A stretch of 64,000 bases of DNA from Methanosarcina sp. Its GTDB lineage: Archaea > Halobacteriota > Methanosarcinia > Methanosarcinales > Methanosarcinaceae. Both the position numbers and the translations under genes were made by a program. Where the stretch lies: contig NZ_JAQUVZ010000001.1 of NCBI RefSeq assembly GCF_028693135.1, positions 186,001-250,000 on the forward strand. Direction: 5' to 3'. Below the pieces are notes generated by a model that saw only the letters and a program-made list of their open reading frames with translations, made no database searches and was not told the origin of the DNA. Shown here piece after piece: positions 18,952 through 28,666 of this stretch; position 1 is the stretch's first letter; each line of letters begins with the position of its first letter.

Positions 18952-20130
18952 TTATTCCAACAGTTTACTATACAAACTAACTGTTTTATCTGCAACTTTA
19001 TCCCACGAATATTCATCTGCCAACTTTTTAGAGTCTTCGGCTAATATTTTTAGTAAGATTTCATCTCTCAATACAGATAGGATTTTATCAGCCAGTTCAC
19101 ATGAGTTGTTAGGTTCCACAACAAAATCTTTATTCGTCACAAATTCAGAAAGACCACCAACATTGCTTACAATCAGGGGTTTACCAAAAGATAATGTAAC
19201 TGACCCTACAGCACTTTGAGATGTGAAGTCTTTATACGGCAAAACAACTACATCTGAAGCATGATAAAAATATTTAACATCATCTGAAGGAATGAATTGA
19301 AGAAATAGTTTTATATTTTCAGTCAAATTGTATTTCTGAATTATTTCCTCATATTTATCCCATTTTTCCCATGGTGTTCCAGCTATCACTAACAGAATAT
19401 CATTCATTTCGCTTGTTACAGTAGCAAATGCTTCCAATAAGACATCTAGACCTTTATATTCCCTGATGTGTCCAAAGAATAGTATTATCTTCTTCTCTAA
19501 GGGAAGTTTTAATTTTTCTCTTGCTTCGTTCTGTGAAACTACTTGAGTATTATAAGAGATAGAACTACCAATTGGCACAAGAGAAATTATTTCCTTTGGG
19601 ATACTATAAATTTCAGACAATTGTTCACTATTTTTTGAAGAATGTACAATAAAATGATCTCCAAAAAATAATATGCTCCTATTTAAGAATTGATTAAATC
19701 CATTGTTTTCGTGAGAAGTCACATTGTGGATTGTTATTATAATTTTATTCCCTCTGAGCTTGCAGATAGATAAGATCACAAAGTAAACGGGAGCTAAAAC
19801 ATGACTCCACCATTGAGCATGAACCACCTTACTTTTAATACTTAAGCCTGCCCAGATCCATGTGAAAGGATTATAGTATGTCAAAAAATTTCTTATGGAC
19901 ACATTGCTTATTTGTGAGAAATCAGAGATATTGCCCTCTTCTTTTGATTTTCCTCCTGGATACAGGAAATCAGGATACATTTTCTCAAAGCCAATAAATT
20001 CTACTGGAATGATTTTTGAAAGTGATAACATCAACTCACAACAGTACGGACTAATTCCTTTTATGGGAGGTAATGATCCAATAAGAGTAACTGAACCTTC
20101 AGAAAGGACTTTATCTACCATTGAATTCAT
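18952..20130 (-). CDS. GT4 glycosyltransferase (unrelated C-domain)
   Basis: A 392-residue GT-B enzyme starting near VTLIGSLPPIKGISPYC, with IITIHNVTSHEN and HFIVHSSKNSEQL in the acceptor domain, then ILFFGHIREYKGLDVLLEAF and VVVLPYKDFTSQSAVGSV in the donor domain. The donor part does not share the near-identical sequence of the four neighbours, so it probably uses a different sugar. ATG at 20121 is an alternative start. It is first in the run of minus-strand GT4 genes, after the GT2 gene at 20176-21120. Confidence 0.87.
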   Translation of the reverse strand: MNSMVDKVLSEGSVTLIGSLPPIKGISPYCCELMLSLSKIIPVEFIGFEKMYPDFLYPGGKSKEEGNISDFSQISNVSIRNFLTYYNPFTWIWAGLSIKSKVVHAQWWSHVLAPVYFVILSICKLRGNKIIITIHNVTSHENNGFNQFLNRSILFFGDHFIVHSSKNSEQLSEIYSIPKEIISLVPIGSSISYNTQVVSQNEAREKLKLPLEKKIILFFGHIREYKGLDVLLEAFATVTSEMNDILLVIAGTPWEKWDKYEEIIQKYNLTENIKLFLQFIPSDDVKYFYHASDVVVLPYKDFTSQSAVGSVTLSFGKPLIVSNVGGLSEFVTNKDFVVEPNNSCELADKILSVLRDEILLKILAEDSKKLADEYSWDKVADKTVSLYSKLLE

Positions 20131-20175
20131 CCTTGTTTTGCAGTTTTATTTAAAGAGCTTCGAATAAAAAAATAA

Positions 20176-21120
20176 TTATTGATTATCATACTCCATCTTC
20201 TTCAACCTGTACAAAATCTCATCCTGGATTTTCCGCTGGGTTTTCAGGATATCAGCTATCATTCCAAGAGTCATAGTGGAGACCCCAATAAGTATCAGTA
20301 ACACGGTCAGCACAGCTGAAGGCAAATACCCTGCCACGACCCCTGTTTTAAAATATCCGAAAAGTACCCGAAACCCGAAAAGAAGACCTACTAAGATAAA
20401 GAAGGAACCAATGCCAAAAAAGGTATCAAGAGGATGGAAGTCACGGTAACCCCTTGCAATTGTAACCCCTGCCCTCTGGGCATATTTCCAGATATTTGAG
20501 ATCAAGCGGGAAGGGCCGGCGTTCCTTCTTCTGAACTCGATTGGGACTTCTTCGATCACAAGGCCATAGTAGGTAGCCTGGATAAGGGTTTCCTGGACAT
20601 AGGTGTAATCGGCCATGACGTTCAGGCGCATGGCGCAGTCCCTGGTAAAGGCCCTGAAACCGGACTGAGCATCGGAGACCGGATAACCCGTAACCTGCCT
20701 CGTGATGAAGGTTGCGATTCTGTTTCCTATTTTTTTCTGGAGAGGCATGTATTCGATATGGCCCTTTGTACGGGAGCCAAGGACAAAGTCGGCTCTGTTG
20801 TCGAGGATAGGCTCTATGAGTTTGGGGATTTCTTTTCCGTTGTACTGGCCGTCTCCATCGGTATTTACGATTATGTCGGCACCCATTTCAAGGGCGGCCT
20901 GAAGGCCTGCTCTGAAGGCAGGGGCAAGACCTTTGTTTTTCTTGAAGCTGAGAATTCGATCTGCGCCTCCTTTTTCAGCTTCTTGAACCGTATTGTCGGT
21001 TGAGCCGTCATCGATGACCAGAATCTCAACCTCGTCACAACAGTCGCGGGGGATTTCTTCTATAACAGAGGCAATTGTTTTCTCTTCATCGCAACAAGGA
21101 ATCATTACTACTAATTTCAT
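20176..21120 (-). CDS. GT2 glycosyltransferase, polyprenyl-phosphate sugar synthase-like
   Basis: A 314-residue protein with a GT-A domain: MKLVVMIPCCDEEKTIASV, VIDDGSTDNTV, LAPAFRAGLQAAL and NTDGDGQYNGKEIPKLI with the metal Asp residues, then SDAQSGFRAFTR. Two C-terminal membrane helices (about 235-258 and 270-292) follow. It is a different branch from the GT2 pair at 3073 and 21954, with a PCCDEE rather than PAYNEE motif. It probably makes a dolichyl-phosphate-linked sugar for the extracytoplasmic steps of glycan assembly. Confidence 0.87.
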   Translation of the reverse strand: MKLVVMIPCCDEEKTIASVIEEIPRDCCDEVEILVIDDGSTDNTVQEAEKGGADRILSFKKNKGLAPAFRAGLQAALEMGADIIVNTDGDGQYNGKEIPKLIEPILDNRADFVLGSRTKGHIEYMPLQKKIGNRIATFITRQVTGYPVSDAQSGFRAFTRDCAMRLNVMADYTYVQETLIQATYYGLVIEEVPIEFRRRNAGPSRLISNIWKYAQRAGVTIARGYRDFHPLDTFFGIGSFFILVGLLFGFRVLFGYFKTGVVAGYLPSAVLTVLLILIGVSTMTLGMIADILKTQRKIQDEILYRLKKMEYDNQ

Positions 21121-21953
21121 AACATCACCAGATAGACAAAAAAAGGAATAGGGATTTCATACCTGTAAACAGAAGCCAAAAACATTTTTTGAACCAACAT
21201 TTTGTGAACCAACATTTATTAAACCAACTTTTATAAACTAATTTATTGATCCATGATTATTTATACACTGTTCGGTACTCATTTTGAATAAACCCCTTTG
21301 AAAGTTGATGATAAAAATTTTTAGAGAAAATATTTAGATATATACTAGAGAAGTGATGATAAGCTTCATGGCTTTAATTATGTGATGACTGTTTTAATTA
21401 AATAACACAGGCGAGTTTTTTAGATAATGTGGGAAATAGAACTATATAAACATTTCGATATGAACTCAAAATATAATATAAATAAAGTAATAAAAATGAT
21501 ATGAGAACCGTTGTTTAAATAAAAATAATACTATAGGATTGACTAAAAGTTATAGAAAAATGACTGTGTTTATTAGATTGCAAAAATAAAAACATGATAA
21601 AATAGAGGGGTATATCAAAAAACGTTATCTTTTGACTTCATAATCACCTTCCACCACCTAAGACGAAATTTCAAAAATCCTCCAGAGGTATTTCTCCTCG
21701 GTATGACCCTTGTGAACCAAATCTCTCTGAGGGCACTTGCCGCATTATTATGTGGCGGAAAAATAAGAAAAAAGAAGAATATCCGTGTGAAAATGAATAC
21801 CTGAGAAATGAATAAATTAAATCTATTTTTCGACGGGAAGGAGAGAAGTGCCTCGAAAACTAAGAAGGGTAATCAAGAAATAGACACTAAAAAACTAATT
21901 CAGTCCCCCAGTATGGATGAAAATAATTTAAAAGAGGGGCTGAAAGCGTATAA
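21121..21953. other. Intergenic, AT-rich, with a GC-richer island
   Basis: Most of this spacer has no features. From about 21620 to 21803 the composition is richer in GC and a frame of some 60 codons is open (it includes PPEVFLLGMTLVNQI), ending in TGA; no start or family is recognised. It may be a decayed gene or mobile-element end. Confidence 0.4.
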
Positions 21954-22925
21954 TTAAACAGACTCGGTTTGTCTGACCTCTCTTGCCATGGAATGCTCTA
22001 CTATTCCCAGAAGGGTCATGTAAGCACCTGCAACGAACAGGAAGACCATAAGGAATGTGTGTCCGAAGTTAATGCCTGCACTGCCCAGGAAAAAGGCTTC
22101 GAGGAACTTGAAACCCATATAGAAACCACATGTTGCAAGGGCAAAGCCTGGCACTGAATAAAGGTACAGAGGACTGTTGGTTTCTATGTCCTCAACCACG
22201 GATTTCAGGGCTCCACGGATGTACTTTGCCGGGTTTCGGGTAGTGGTTTCGGAGGGCTTGAAGGCTCCGATCTCAACTTCTGATATACGGACGCCTGACC
22301 TGCCTGCATCTGCAAGCATTTCGTTTTCTATGGCTGTTTTTTCACCGCTGAACCGGAAGATGTCTTTTGTAGAGGCTGCAAAGGCACGGAAACCACTCTG
22401 TGTATCGGTTATTTTGAGGTTAAAGTTCATTTGTACAGTTGTGCCCTGCATTGTCTGGCCGGCGCGGCGGTAGAGGGAGGTGTTTTTTCCCTGATAATTC
22501 AGGTAGCGGCTGCCGTTTACCATCTCGGCATTTCCTTCAAGGATGGGGGCAACGAGCTTCGGGATGTCGGAAGGGTTGTGCTGCCCGTCCGAGTCCATTG
22601 TAACTATAATATCTGCGCCGATGGCGGCTGCAGTTTTAAACCCTGTTTTGAGGGCTTCGGCTTTTCCTCTGTTATCCCCGTGAGCCACTACTTCAGCTCC
22701 GGCTTTCCTGGCAACTTCAGCTGTCAGGTCCGTGCTGCCGTCATCGACAACGACCACATTGTTAGCATAGAGTCTGGAGAGAAGGACTAAGCTTCCGATT
22801 GAGACTTCTTCATTATAGGCCGGAAGGATAACAGTTATATTTTTAGAGGATGCCCCCCTGATACGCTGGTTCTCTTTATGAACAGGGTACCGGGTACTCT
22901 TGTCCATAAGCAGTTCACTACTCAT
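21954..22925 (-). CDS. GT2 glycosyltransferase, polyprenyl-phosphate sugar synthase-like
   Basis: A 323-residue GT2 enzyme with ILPAYNEEVSIGSLVLLSRL, VVDDGSTDLTAEVA, NRGKAEALKTGF, TMDSDGQHNPSDIPKLVAPI and TDTQSGFRAFAAS, plus two C-terminal membrane helices. It is a paralogue of 3073-3978: both contain the same DSDGQHNPSDIPKLVAPILE run. ATG at 22925 after GGGGTC is chosen; the upstream extension is hydrophobic and unconserved. The N-terminal 27 residues before the GT domain are extra compared with the paralogue. It closes the glycan island. Confidence 0.87.
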   Translation of the reverse strand: MSSELLMDKSTRYPVHKENQRIRGASSKNITVILPAYNEEVSIGSLVLLSRLYANNVVVVDDGSTDLTAEVARKAGAEVVAHGDNRGKAEALKTGFKTAAAIGADIIVTMDSDGQHNPSDIPKLVAPILEGNAEMVNGSRYLNYQGKNTSLYRRAGQTMQGTTVQMNFNLKITDTQSGFRAFAASTKDIFRFSGEKTAIENEMLADAGRSGVRISEVEIGAFKPSETTTRNPAKYIRGALKSVVEDIETNSPLYLYSVPGFALATCGFYMGFKFLEAFFLGSAGINFGHTFLMVFLFVAGAYMTLLGIVEHSMAREVRQTESV

Positions 22926-23969
22926 TTGTATGACCCCTTTTAAATTTGTATTATGAAGTAGAGATAAGTATAGTGGCTTAAAAGTCACTTAATGCCAGTG
23001 ATGGCATGATAGGTTGAATTTTTAAGGGACTATTTGAAGTCCCAATATATTTTAATTTTTTAGATAGACATCTGGGCCGGGAATATATAAATTTATTGAC
23101 AGACGCACTGCAATAGAATAATCCGTAAGTTATAATAACAGCGGCAGCGCCCTTAGTATGATAAATATAACATTATACGATTGATATACTCGGCTGCAAA
23201 AATCATCTGAAACATGAAAGTAAGAATATAAGAAATCAAAAATAAAAAACTGATTCCGAAAAAAAAACAATATCATAAGAACACGAAATTTAAGTGCCCG
23301 GGTGCCGCAGGCTTTCTCGGATTTCCTAAAAGTGATTTTCAGGGATCAAAAATTTTGAGCTCAATTCAACTCTAGCCCCACTTGCCGCGTCTGCGAAATA
23401 AATTGAGATTGTATTTTCGGGTTTGACGGGAAAAGTGTATCCTAAAATAAAGTAAGTTTAATCAAAAAATAGTATTCTCTTCAACCGGGGGAGAATTTTC
23501 CAACCAGCAAAACATACGACAATTTTATTACACAGTTAAGCCATTATATATGCTTGGATGTGTATCTTAAGTATTTTTTTAGACCTGGCTAAATTTTTAA
23601 ATAATCAGCAAAGATATTTTTCAGCAAAGATATTTTTCAGCAAAGATATTGCTCAACAAAGATATTGCTCAGCAAAGATATTGCTCAGCAAAGATGTGAA
23701 ACTTACTTTTCCCCATAGAATTTGAAGAGGATACAAAAAAGATACATATAAATAAAATAATAGAATTGCCAGGTTAAAGAGAAATTGATCAAATAAAAAT
23801 GATTGAATAAAATTGATTGAATTAATTGAGTAAATGATTGAGTAAAACGAAAACAAGCGAAAGAATAAAATGGATGAGAAAAAGATATGTTATTTTCCCA
23901 AAAGAAATTTGAGAAATATAAAATATTTAAGAAGTATAGAATTTTTTAAATTATACGCCGGATGACCTT
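22926..23969. other. Long AT-rich intergenic region
   Basis: About 1 kb with no convincing gene. It contains the 16-bp tandem array at 23606-23696 and a run of TTGATTGAATAAAAT-like imperfect repeats near 23780-23850. It separates the glycan island from the envelope-protein region. Confidence 0.6.
23606..23696. repeat. 16-bp tandem repeat, 5.7 copies
   Basis: The unit CAGCAAAGATATTTTT / CAGCAAAGATATTGCT is repeated head to tail five times plus a partial copy, with one point variant. The two sequence types are segregated (two copies, then three and a partial), as expected from slippage. Confidence 0.92.
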
Positions 23970-24857
23970 ATGACCGGAAAAAAATTTCCATCAGACCTCT
24001 TGACCGTTATTGGGCTTGTGATCCTTACCGATCTCTTTGTACTCACACCCGGATTACGTGAAACTGTGCTCCGCAATATCCTCGGCCTGCCCCTTGTACT
24101 CTTCCTGCCCGGGTATGCCCTGATTGCCGCCCTCTTTCCTGCGAAATCCGACCTTGACGGGATCGAAAGGACAGCCCTATCCTTCGGGCTGAGCATTGCA
24201 GTAGTGCCCCTGATTGGCCTCGGCCTTAACTATACTCCCTGGGGAATTCGGCTTCTGCCAATCCTTATAAGCCTGTCCGTGTTCACACTTGCAATGTGCG
24301 GGCTTGCATACCTGAGGCGGGCAACCCTCCCAGACGCCGATGCTTTCGAAGTACCTTTCAGGGAAATGGCACTCGGGCTTAAAGCCGAAATCCTGGAAAA
24401 ACCCGCATCCGGACTCGACAGAGTCCTCACAATTATCCTGGTCCTTTCCATCCTTCTCTCGGTTGCAACCCTTTTTTATGTAATTATCACCCCAAAAGAA
24501 GGGGAACACTTCACAGAATTCTACGTCCTCGGGCCTGAAGGGAAAGCTGACAATTACCCGACAAACTACACACTTGGGGAAAGCGGAGGAGTAATTGTTG
24601 GGGTTGTAAACCACGAATACAGGCCAGTAAATTACACAATGGAATTAAGGCTTGAAAACAAATCTCTGCCCCTGCCAAAAGACCTTCAACAGGTCACGCT
24701 TGCACATAATGAGACCTGGGAAAAACCCCTGACGCTCACCCCACCGGTCGAGGGAAAGGATATGAAACTTGAGTTCCTGCTCTTCAACGATACCGACAAA
24801 AACACGCCCTACAGGGACCTACACCTCTGGATAAATGTAAACTCAACGGATAGGTGA
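23970..24857 (+). CDS. DUF1616 membrane protein
   Basis: A 295-residue protein. The N-terminal half has four membrane helices with LPLVLFLPGYALIAALFPA and GIERTALSFGLSIAVVPLIG, the DUF1616 signature. A fifth helix (about 148-170) leads to an exported domain of about 120 residues with EFYVLGPEGKADNYPTNYTL and several N-glycosylation sequons (NYT, NET, NDT). Function is unknown. It stands ahead of a CPBP protease gene, and the same pair recurs at 39973-41738, which argues for a joint job in the envelope. The duplicate is clearly homologous over its whole length. Confidence 0.85.
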   Translation: MTGKKFPSDLLTVIGLVILTDLFVLTPGLRETVLRNILGLPLVLFLPGYALIAALFPAKSDLDGIERTALSFGLSIAVVPLIGLGLNYTPWGIRLLPILISLSVFTLAMCGLAYLRRATLPDADAFEVPFREMALGLKAEILEKPASGLDRVLTIILVLSILLSVATLFYVIITPKEGEHFTEFYVLGPEGKADNYPTNYTLGESGGVIVGVVNHEYRPVNYTMELRLENKSLPLPKDLQQVTLAHNETWEKPLTLTPPVEGKDMKLEFLLFNDTDKNTPYRDLHLWINVNSTDR

Positions 24858-25504
24858 GGGTGCAAAAGTCCAGGGGGCTGCAGAGGTGTGATTTCGAAGG
24901 GCTCGTAAAAATTCCTCTGAAAAGCCGCAGAATCCCGATATATCTGGAAACCGGTCCGGAAAAAAGAAGGCAAAACCCCGAGGCAGGAAAGCAGAGACTC
25001 CTTACTGGGGCCCCTATCCTCAAACCAGAGTTGAATTCTGGATCTTCTTGACAACATTGGGATTTGGCCTGACTGACAGGAAACATGATTACACTTTCTC
25101 TTTCCACCATATCCATAAAGGACCCATATGCCTACAAAATCCACTATACCCATTTTTTCCCATCTCAAACAAGTAAACTTATTCAATTATTCATTTTGAG
25201 AGCCTGACATTACACCTTTATCTTCGCGTGTGACCCCGGATTTTCTGCGAAGCAAATGAGATCAAAGTCCGAATATCCCACGAAAAAACCCCCGACTATC
25301 GATAAAAATTTATACAACGTTCGCAGTAAAAGTCATAAATATCTAGAGCTTCAGAATATCCCGAAGATTTCACTGTGTATTAAACAGAGTAAAAAATATA
25401 GTAAATATCCGAATACTTCACTGTATTAAACAGAGTAAAAACATTCAGAGATTACACAGACCAGGCCTGAATTAGCCCCTCATCTGGAAAAGGAGTAATA
25501 TCCC
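24858..25504. other. Intergenic with imperfect 48-bp direct repeat
   Basis: No gene seen. Near 25356-25441 a block containing CACTGTATTAAACAGAGTAAA occurs twice with small differences. The AAAGGAG ribosome-binding site of the next gene stands at the end. Confidence 0.6.
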
Positions 25505-26851
25505 GTGAAAACCCCCATTAAATCCCCCAGTAGAAAAAAACTGGCTTTTGTGATCACCTCCATTTCGGTTATGATTCTAGTTTTACTGGCAATATCTCCT
25601 GCAGTTGCATCTGTAAACGATCGGGGGGTTTTTTCGGGAAACCCAGTTTTTGAGGACTCCCTTAATATAAAAGAAAACACAACCGGAGAAAATGTAGCAT
25701 CAGGTGCCCCAACCCAGGAAACAGCAGCTGTTTTGGAACCAGTGCCCTCAGAAAATCTGGAAGAGGGGGAGGGCCCCAAAACTATTTTAGCTTCAGATGA
25801 AACCCTTGAGCCGGAAAACACTAACCCCCATCTTCCGGAAGAAGAAATTCCAGAGTCCGAATCCTTTCTGAAAACCGATCTGTATATAAACATAGCCTAT
25901 GTGTTGACCGGAGCTGGAGCTGCAGTTCTTGTTTTTATCGTATATTCACAAATAACTGCAAAATGGTCAGGAATAAATGCAAAAAAATCTGATCTGATAA
26001 AAACCCTCAAAATCTCGTATCCCTGGAAAACCAGGAAATTGACAGAGTCAGAAAATACAGTCCAGGAAAAATCGGATCCAAAAAAGCTCATGCTTCTTAT
26101 AGGACTCCCTGTCCTGAGCATAACCCTGGCCGAACTCCTGATCTTCTCAGGCAACATGGGGCTCGCTGTCTGGCTGCACATAGGAAACATGATTGCACTT
26201 GCTCTTACTACAATGTTCATAAAGGAAACCGAGATCAACAAAATTCACCAGGCTCTGATGCTCCTCCCCGTCCTGAGGCTCGTAAACCTTTCCATGCCGA
26301 TCTTTTTCAATACAACTCTCTATACCTTTATCTTCATCTATGGTCCCCTGGCACTCCCTGTAATAGTTGTATTACTGCACCAGCAGCAAGCCCCCGAAAA
26401 GATAGGAATTACCTTAAAACATATCACGACTTACATGTTCCTATCGATTCCCCTGGGCTTCCTGCTGGGGTTTGGAGAATACCTGACCATCCATACAGGA
26501 GCCCTGGTCCCGAACCTTTCTTTTGAAAATCTCCTCAAGCTTACCCTTATCATGGTCTTCTTCGTGGGCCTCGTAGAGGAACTTATATTCAGGTCGATCC
26601 TCCAGACAGGATTGGAGCAGGCGCTTGGTATAAGGAAAGCCCTGTTAATTTCAAGTTTCCTTTTCGGACTCATGCACTCAGGGTACGGCACTTTCAACGA
26701 AATCCTCTACACCGGTTTTGTAGGATTCATCATGGGCTTCACCTTTTATAAAACAAAAAGTCTGCCCTTTATTGCGACTATCCACGGTTTTGTCAATGTT
26801 TTCCTTTTTGGAGTCATTCCTCTTCATCTGAGTAGCTGGACCTTTTTCTGA
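25505..26851 (+). CDS. CPBP-family intramembrane protease fused to an exported-protein shell
   Basis: A 448-residue protein. Residues 1-38 are a signal peptide or anchor (LAFVITSISVMILVLLAISP then AVAS), 39-118 an acidic Pro/Glu-rich linker, and about 125-147 a membrane helix (YVLTGAGAAVLVFIVYS). The rest is a CPBP protease with VGLVEELIFRSILQTGLEQA (EExxxR, about 357), FLFGLMHSGYG (FxxxH, about 388) and IHGFVNVFLFG. The front third resembles the exported proteins at 27819, 31606 and 35234 with the middle domain deleted; the paralogue at 40863 lacks it. GTG at 25505 follows AAAGGAG, a leader shared with those genes. The substrate is unknown. Confidence 0.85.
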   Translation: MKTPIKSPSRKKLAFVITSISVMILVLLAISPAVASVNDRGVFSGNPVFEDSLNIKENTTGENVASGAPTQETAAVLEPVPSENLEEGEGPKTILASDETLEPENTNPHLPEEEIPESESFLKTDLYINIAYVLTGAGAAVLVFIVYSQITAKWSGINAKKSDLIKTLKISYPWKTRKLTESENTVQEKSDPKKLMLLIGLPVLSITLAELLIFSGNMGLAVWLHIGNMIALALTTMFIKETEINKIHQALMLLPVLRLVNLSMPIFFNTTLYTFIFIYGPLALPVIVVLLHQQQAPEKIGITLKHITTYMFLSIPLGFLLGFGEYLTIHTGALVPNLSFENLLKLTLIMVFFVGLVEELIFRSILQTGLEQALGIRKALLISSFLFGLMHSGYGTFNEILYTGFVGFIMGFTFYKTKSLPFIATIHGFVNVFLFGVIPLHLSSWTFF

Positions 26852-26948
26852 ACCCCCATAATTCACCTCAGATCTCGCCCAACTACCTCAATTTATCATT
26901 TTACTCATTTCTCTTCCCAATTACCCAATCTTTACAGCCCATCTTTTC

Positions 26949-27094
26949 CCCCTGATTTCTTCCCTGATTTTTCCCCTGATTTCTCCCCTGATTTCGTCCC
27001 TGATTTTTCCCTTGATTTCTTCCCTGATTTCTCCCCTGATTTCTCCCCTGATTTTTCCCTTGATTTCTTCCCTGATTTCTCCCCTGATGTCTTC
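26949..27094. repeat. 12-bp tandem repeat array, about 12 copies
   Basis: The unit CCCTGATTTCTT, with variants ending TCC, TTC or GTC, is repeated head to tail for about 145 bp. Because 12 is a multiple of 3, several frames stay open across it, but none has a start site or domain. Confidence 0.9.
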
Positions 27095-27435
27095 CCTTTC
27101 CCTCTGCCTTCAAAGACACCTGAAAAATCCGGAAAAGTCCGAAAAAGAGCAAGAAACTGAATTTTCATAGATGTCTTGGCAATTTTGGTATTAGGGATTT
27201 TCAAGCATTAAAATATTTAAGAAAAAATATGGAAAAAAAGAAAGGGATATAAACATAAAATAATGTTATTTAAATCATAATTAAATATAAGGATAAAAAT
27301 ATAGACGGAAAAGATATGTCTCAAAGGTCTCAAAAATATAAAGGGCCACACAGCCAGAAATCCTCTCCAAACTTAAGAAAGACATACACAAAATATACCC
27401 TAACTATGTCTTTAATGTTAACCGCCCGGCACTGA

Positions 27436-27633
27436 AGTAACGGATCTGTATATCCCCGCTGTTGCGGATCGTTTTATACGTATGGCTGGTTGACCTGGGG
27501 AGAACCACTCCTGAATTCTCTTGCGAGAATAGCAACCCAGTTCTATCAAGACGCTTCAAAGGTTACTTTCGGCGAGGTTGTTGCCAACCCCATACCAAAT
27601 AAACCAGATTCCAATGATGTAGTCTCAACTTAA
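27436..27633 (+). pseudogene. C-terminal remnant of an unidentified protein
   Basis: A 65-codon frame with no start contains YTYGWLTWGEPLLNSLARIA and FYQDASKVTFGEVVANPIPN and ends with TAA. Composition and codon use look like genuine coding sequence, unlike the surrounding AT-rich DNA. I do not recognise the family; the tail looks like the end of a larger enzyme or surface protein. The upstream part is missing. Confidence 0.4.
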
Positions 27634-27818
27634 GCTGTTATCTGCTTATTGCAGTGCCCTACTCCACTCCGGAAGTGTCGAGGTTATCTGGAGCAATATA
27701 CGTAGTGAGGGCATAATAAGGAGCACTGATAAAGAAAATCAAGAAATATGAAGCATTAATCTCCCCGCTGAAGTAGGGGGAAATCCCGCTTAAAAGTCTT
27801 GAATCCGGAGTAATTCCC

Positions 27819-28568
27819 ATGCAAAAAACAATTACTTCCTGTAAAAGGAGAAAAAAACTGATTATTAAAAAGATCTCCCTTTCAATTCTGATTTTAGCTT
27901 TACTTACAATTTCTCCTGTAGCTGCATCTGTAAGCAGCTGGGAATTGTCCTCTGAAGAGCCTGCTTTGGGAGATACTCTCAGTATAGGAGGGAGTGCAAC
28001 TCCGGGAGAAAAAATCGATGTGCTTGTAAACTTTGAAAAAACAATCCCGGTATATGAGGGAAAGTATGAATATATTCTGGAAGGCGTGGAGATCCCCAGG
28101 GGGTTCGACAACAACTTTAAGGTCGAAGCTACAGGAGCCAAAAACCTGAATGTAAGGGTCAAAATGATACTCTGGGTGACTAAAAGCGCAGATGCTTCCG
28201 GAAACACTGCCACCGTATCCCAGTCAAGTGTCCCACCGGGAACCTATAGGATAAGGATTGACGGGGATGCCACAGAGGGAGCTTCAAATGTGGACCTGAA
28301 GATCACGGCTCTACAGCGAATAGAGGCTGACTCGGGAGGGGACTTCAGTTATGCCTACAGCACAAAAGCCGTCCCACCAGGAGAATTTGAAATAAATGTG
28401 GGAGGCATCACAAAAGAAGTGACCCTTAAATCTGAAAATGCCTCAGGCAAAACCTCATCTGAGATTGAAAAGAAAACGACCCCCTCCAAATTCAATGTGT
28501 CCTATATAATTGGAGGATTTGGAGCATTGATTATTATTATTTTTATCATTAGTTCAAGAAGAAAGTGA
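27819..28568 (+). CDS. Exported C-terminally anchored protein, family copy 1
   Basis: A 249-residue protein: basic N-terminus, signal helix (ISLSILILALLTISPVAAS), an extracellular beta-rich domain of about 170 residues starting SWELSSEEPALGDTLSIGG and containing TKSADASGNTATVSQSSVPP, a short linker and a final membrane helix with a basic tail. It is paralogous to 31606-32547 and 35234-36112. Extracellular length and linkers vary; the core is conserved. Start ATG follows GGAGTAATTCCC, the family leader. It lies 98 bp before a large secreted protein, a pairing repeated at 35234. Function is unknown; a surface adhesin or binding role is inference. Confidence 0.8.
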   Translation: MQKTITSCKRRKKLIIKKISLSILILALLTISPVAASVSSWELSSEEPALGDTLSIGGSATPGEKIDVLVNFEKTIPVYEGKYEYILEGVEIPRGFDNNFKVEATGAKNLNVRVKMILWVTKSADASGNTATVSQSSVPPGTYRIRIDGDATEGASNVDLKITALQRIEADSGGDFSYAYSTKAVPPGEFEINVGGITKEVTLKSENASGKTSSEIEKKTTPSKFNVSYIIGGFGALIIIIFIISSRRK

Positions 28569-28666
28569 AATAAAGCAAGCGATTTCAGCCAGAATAGCAT
28601 GAAAATCCTGCGCTCCTGAAACTGGAGAATCTAAAAAATTCAATGGGTAAAATGGAGGTATATAGT

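Larger units (their letters stand above)
26852..27818. other. Intergenic with repeats and a coding remnant
   Basis: Contains the 12-bp repeat array (26949-27094) and a protein-coding tail with no start (27436-27633), described separately. Open frames through the array on the minus strand (Gly/Arg/Asn/Gln and Ser/Gly/Glu/Lys repeats) are by-products of the repeat. Confidence 0.6.

Noticed and set aside
23606-23696. Possible CRISPR array
   Set aside because: The 16-bp units are directly adjacent with no spacers; the same holds for the arrays at 1617, 26949 and 59828.
26901-27204. Two minus-strand frames with Gly/Arg/Asn/Gln or Ser/Gly/Glu/Lys repeats
   Set aside because: They are produced by the 12-bp tandem array, overlap each other in different frames, and have no start site or domain.
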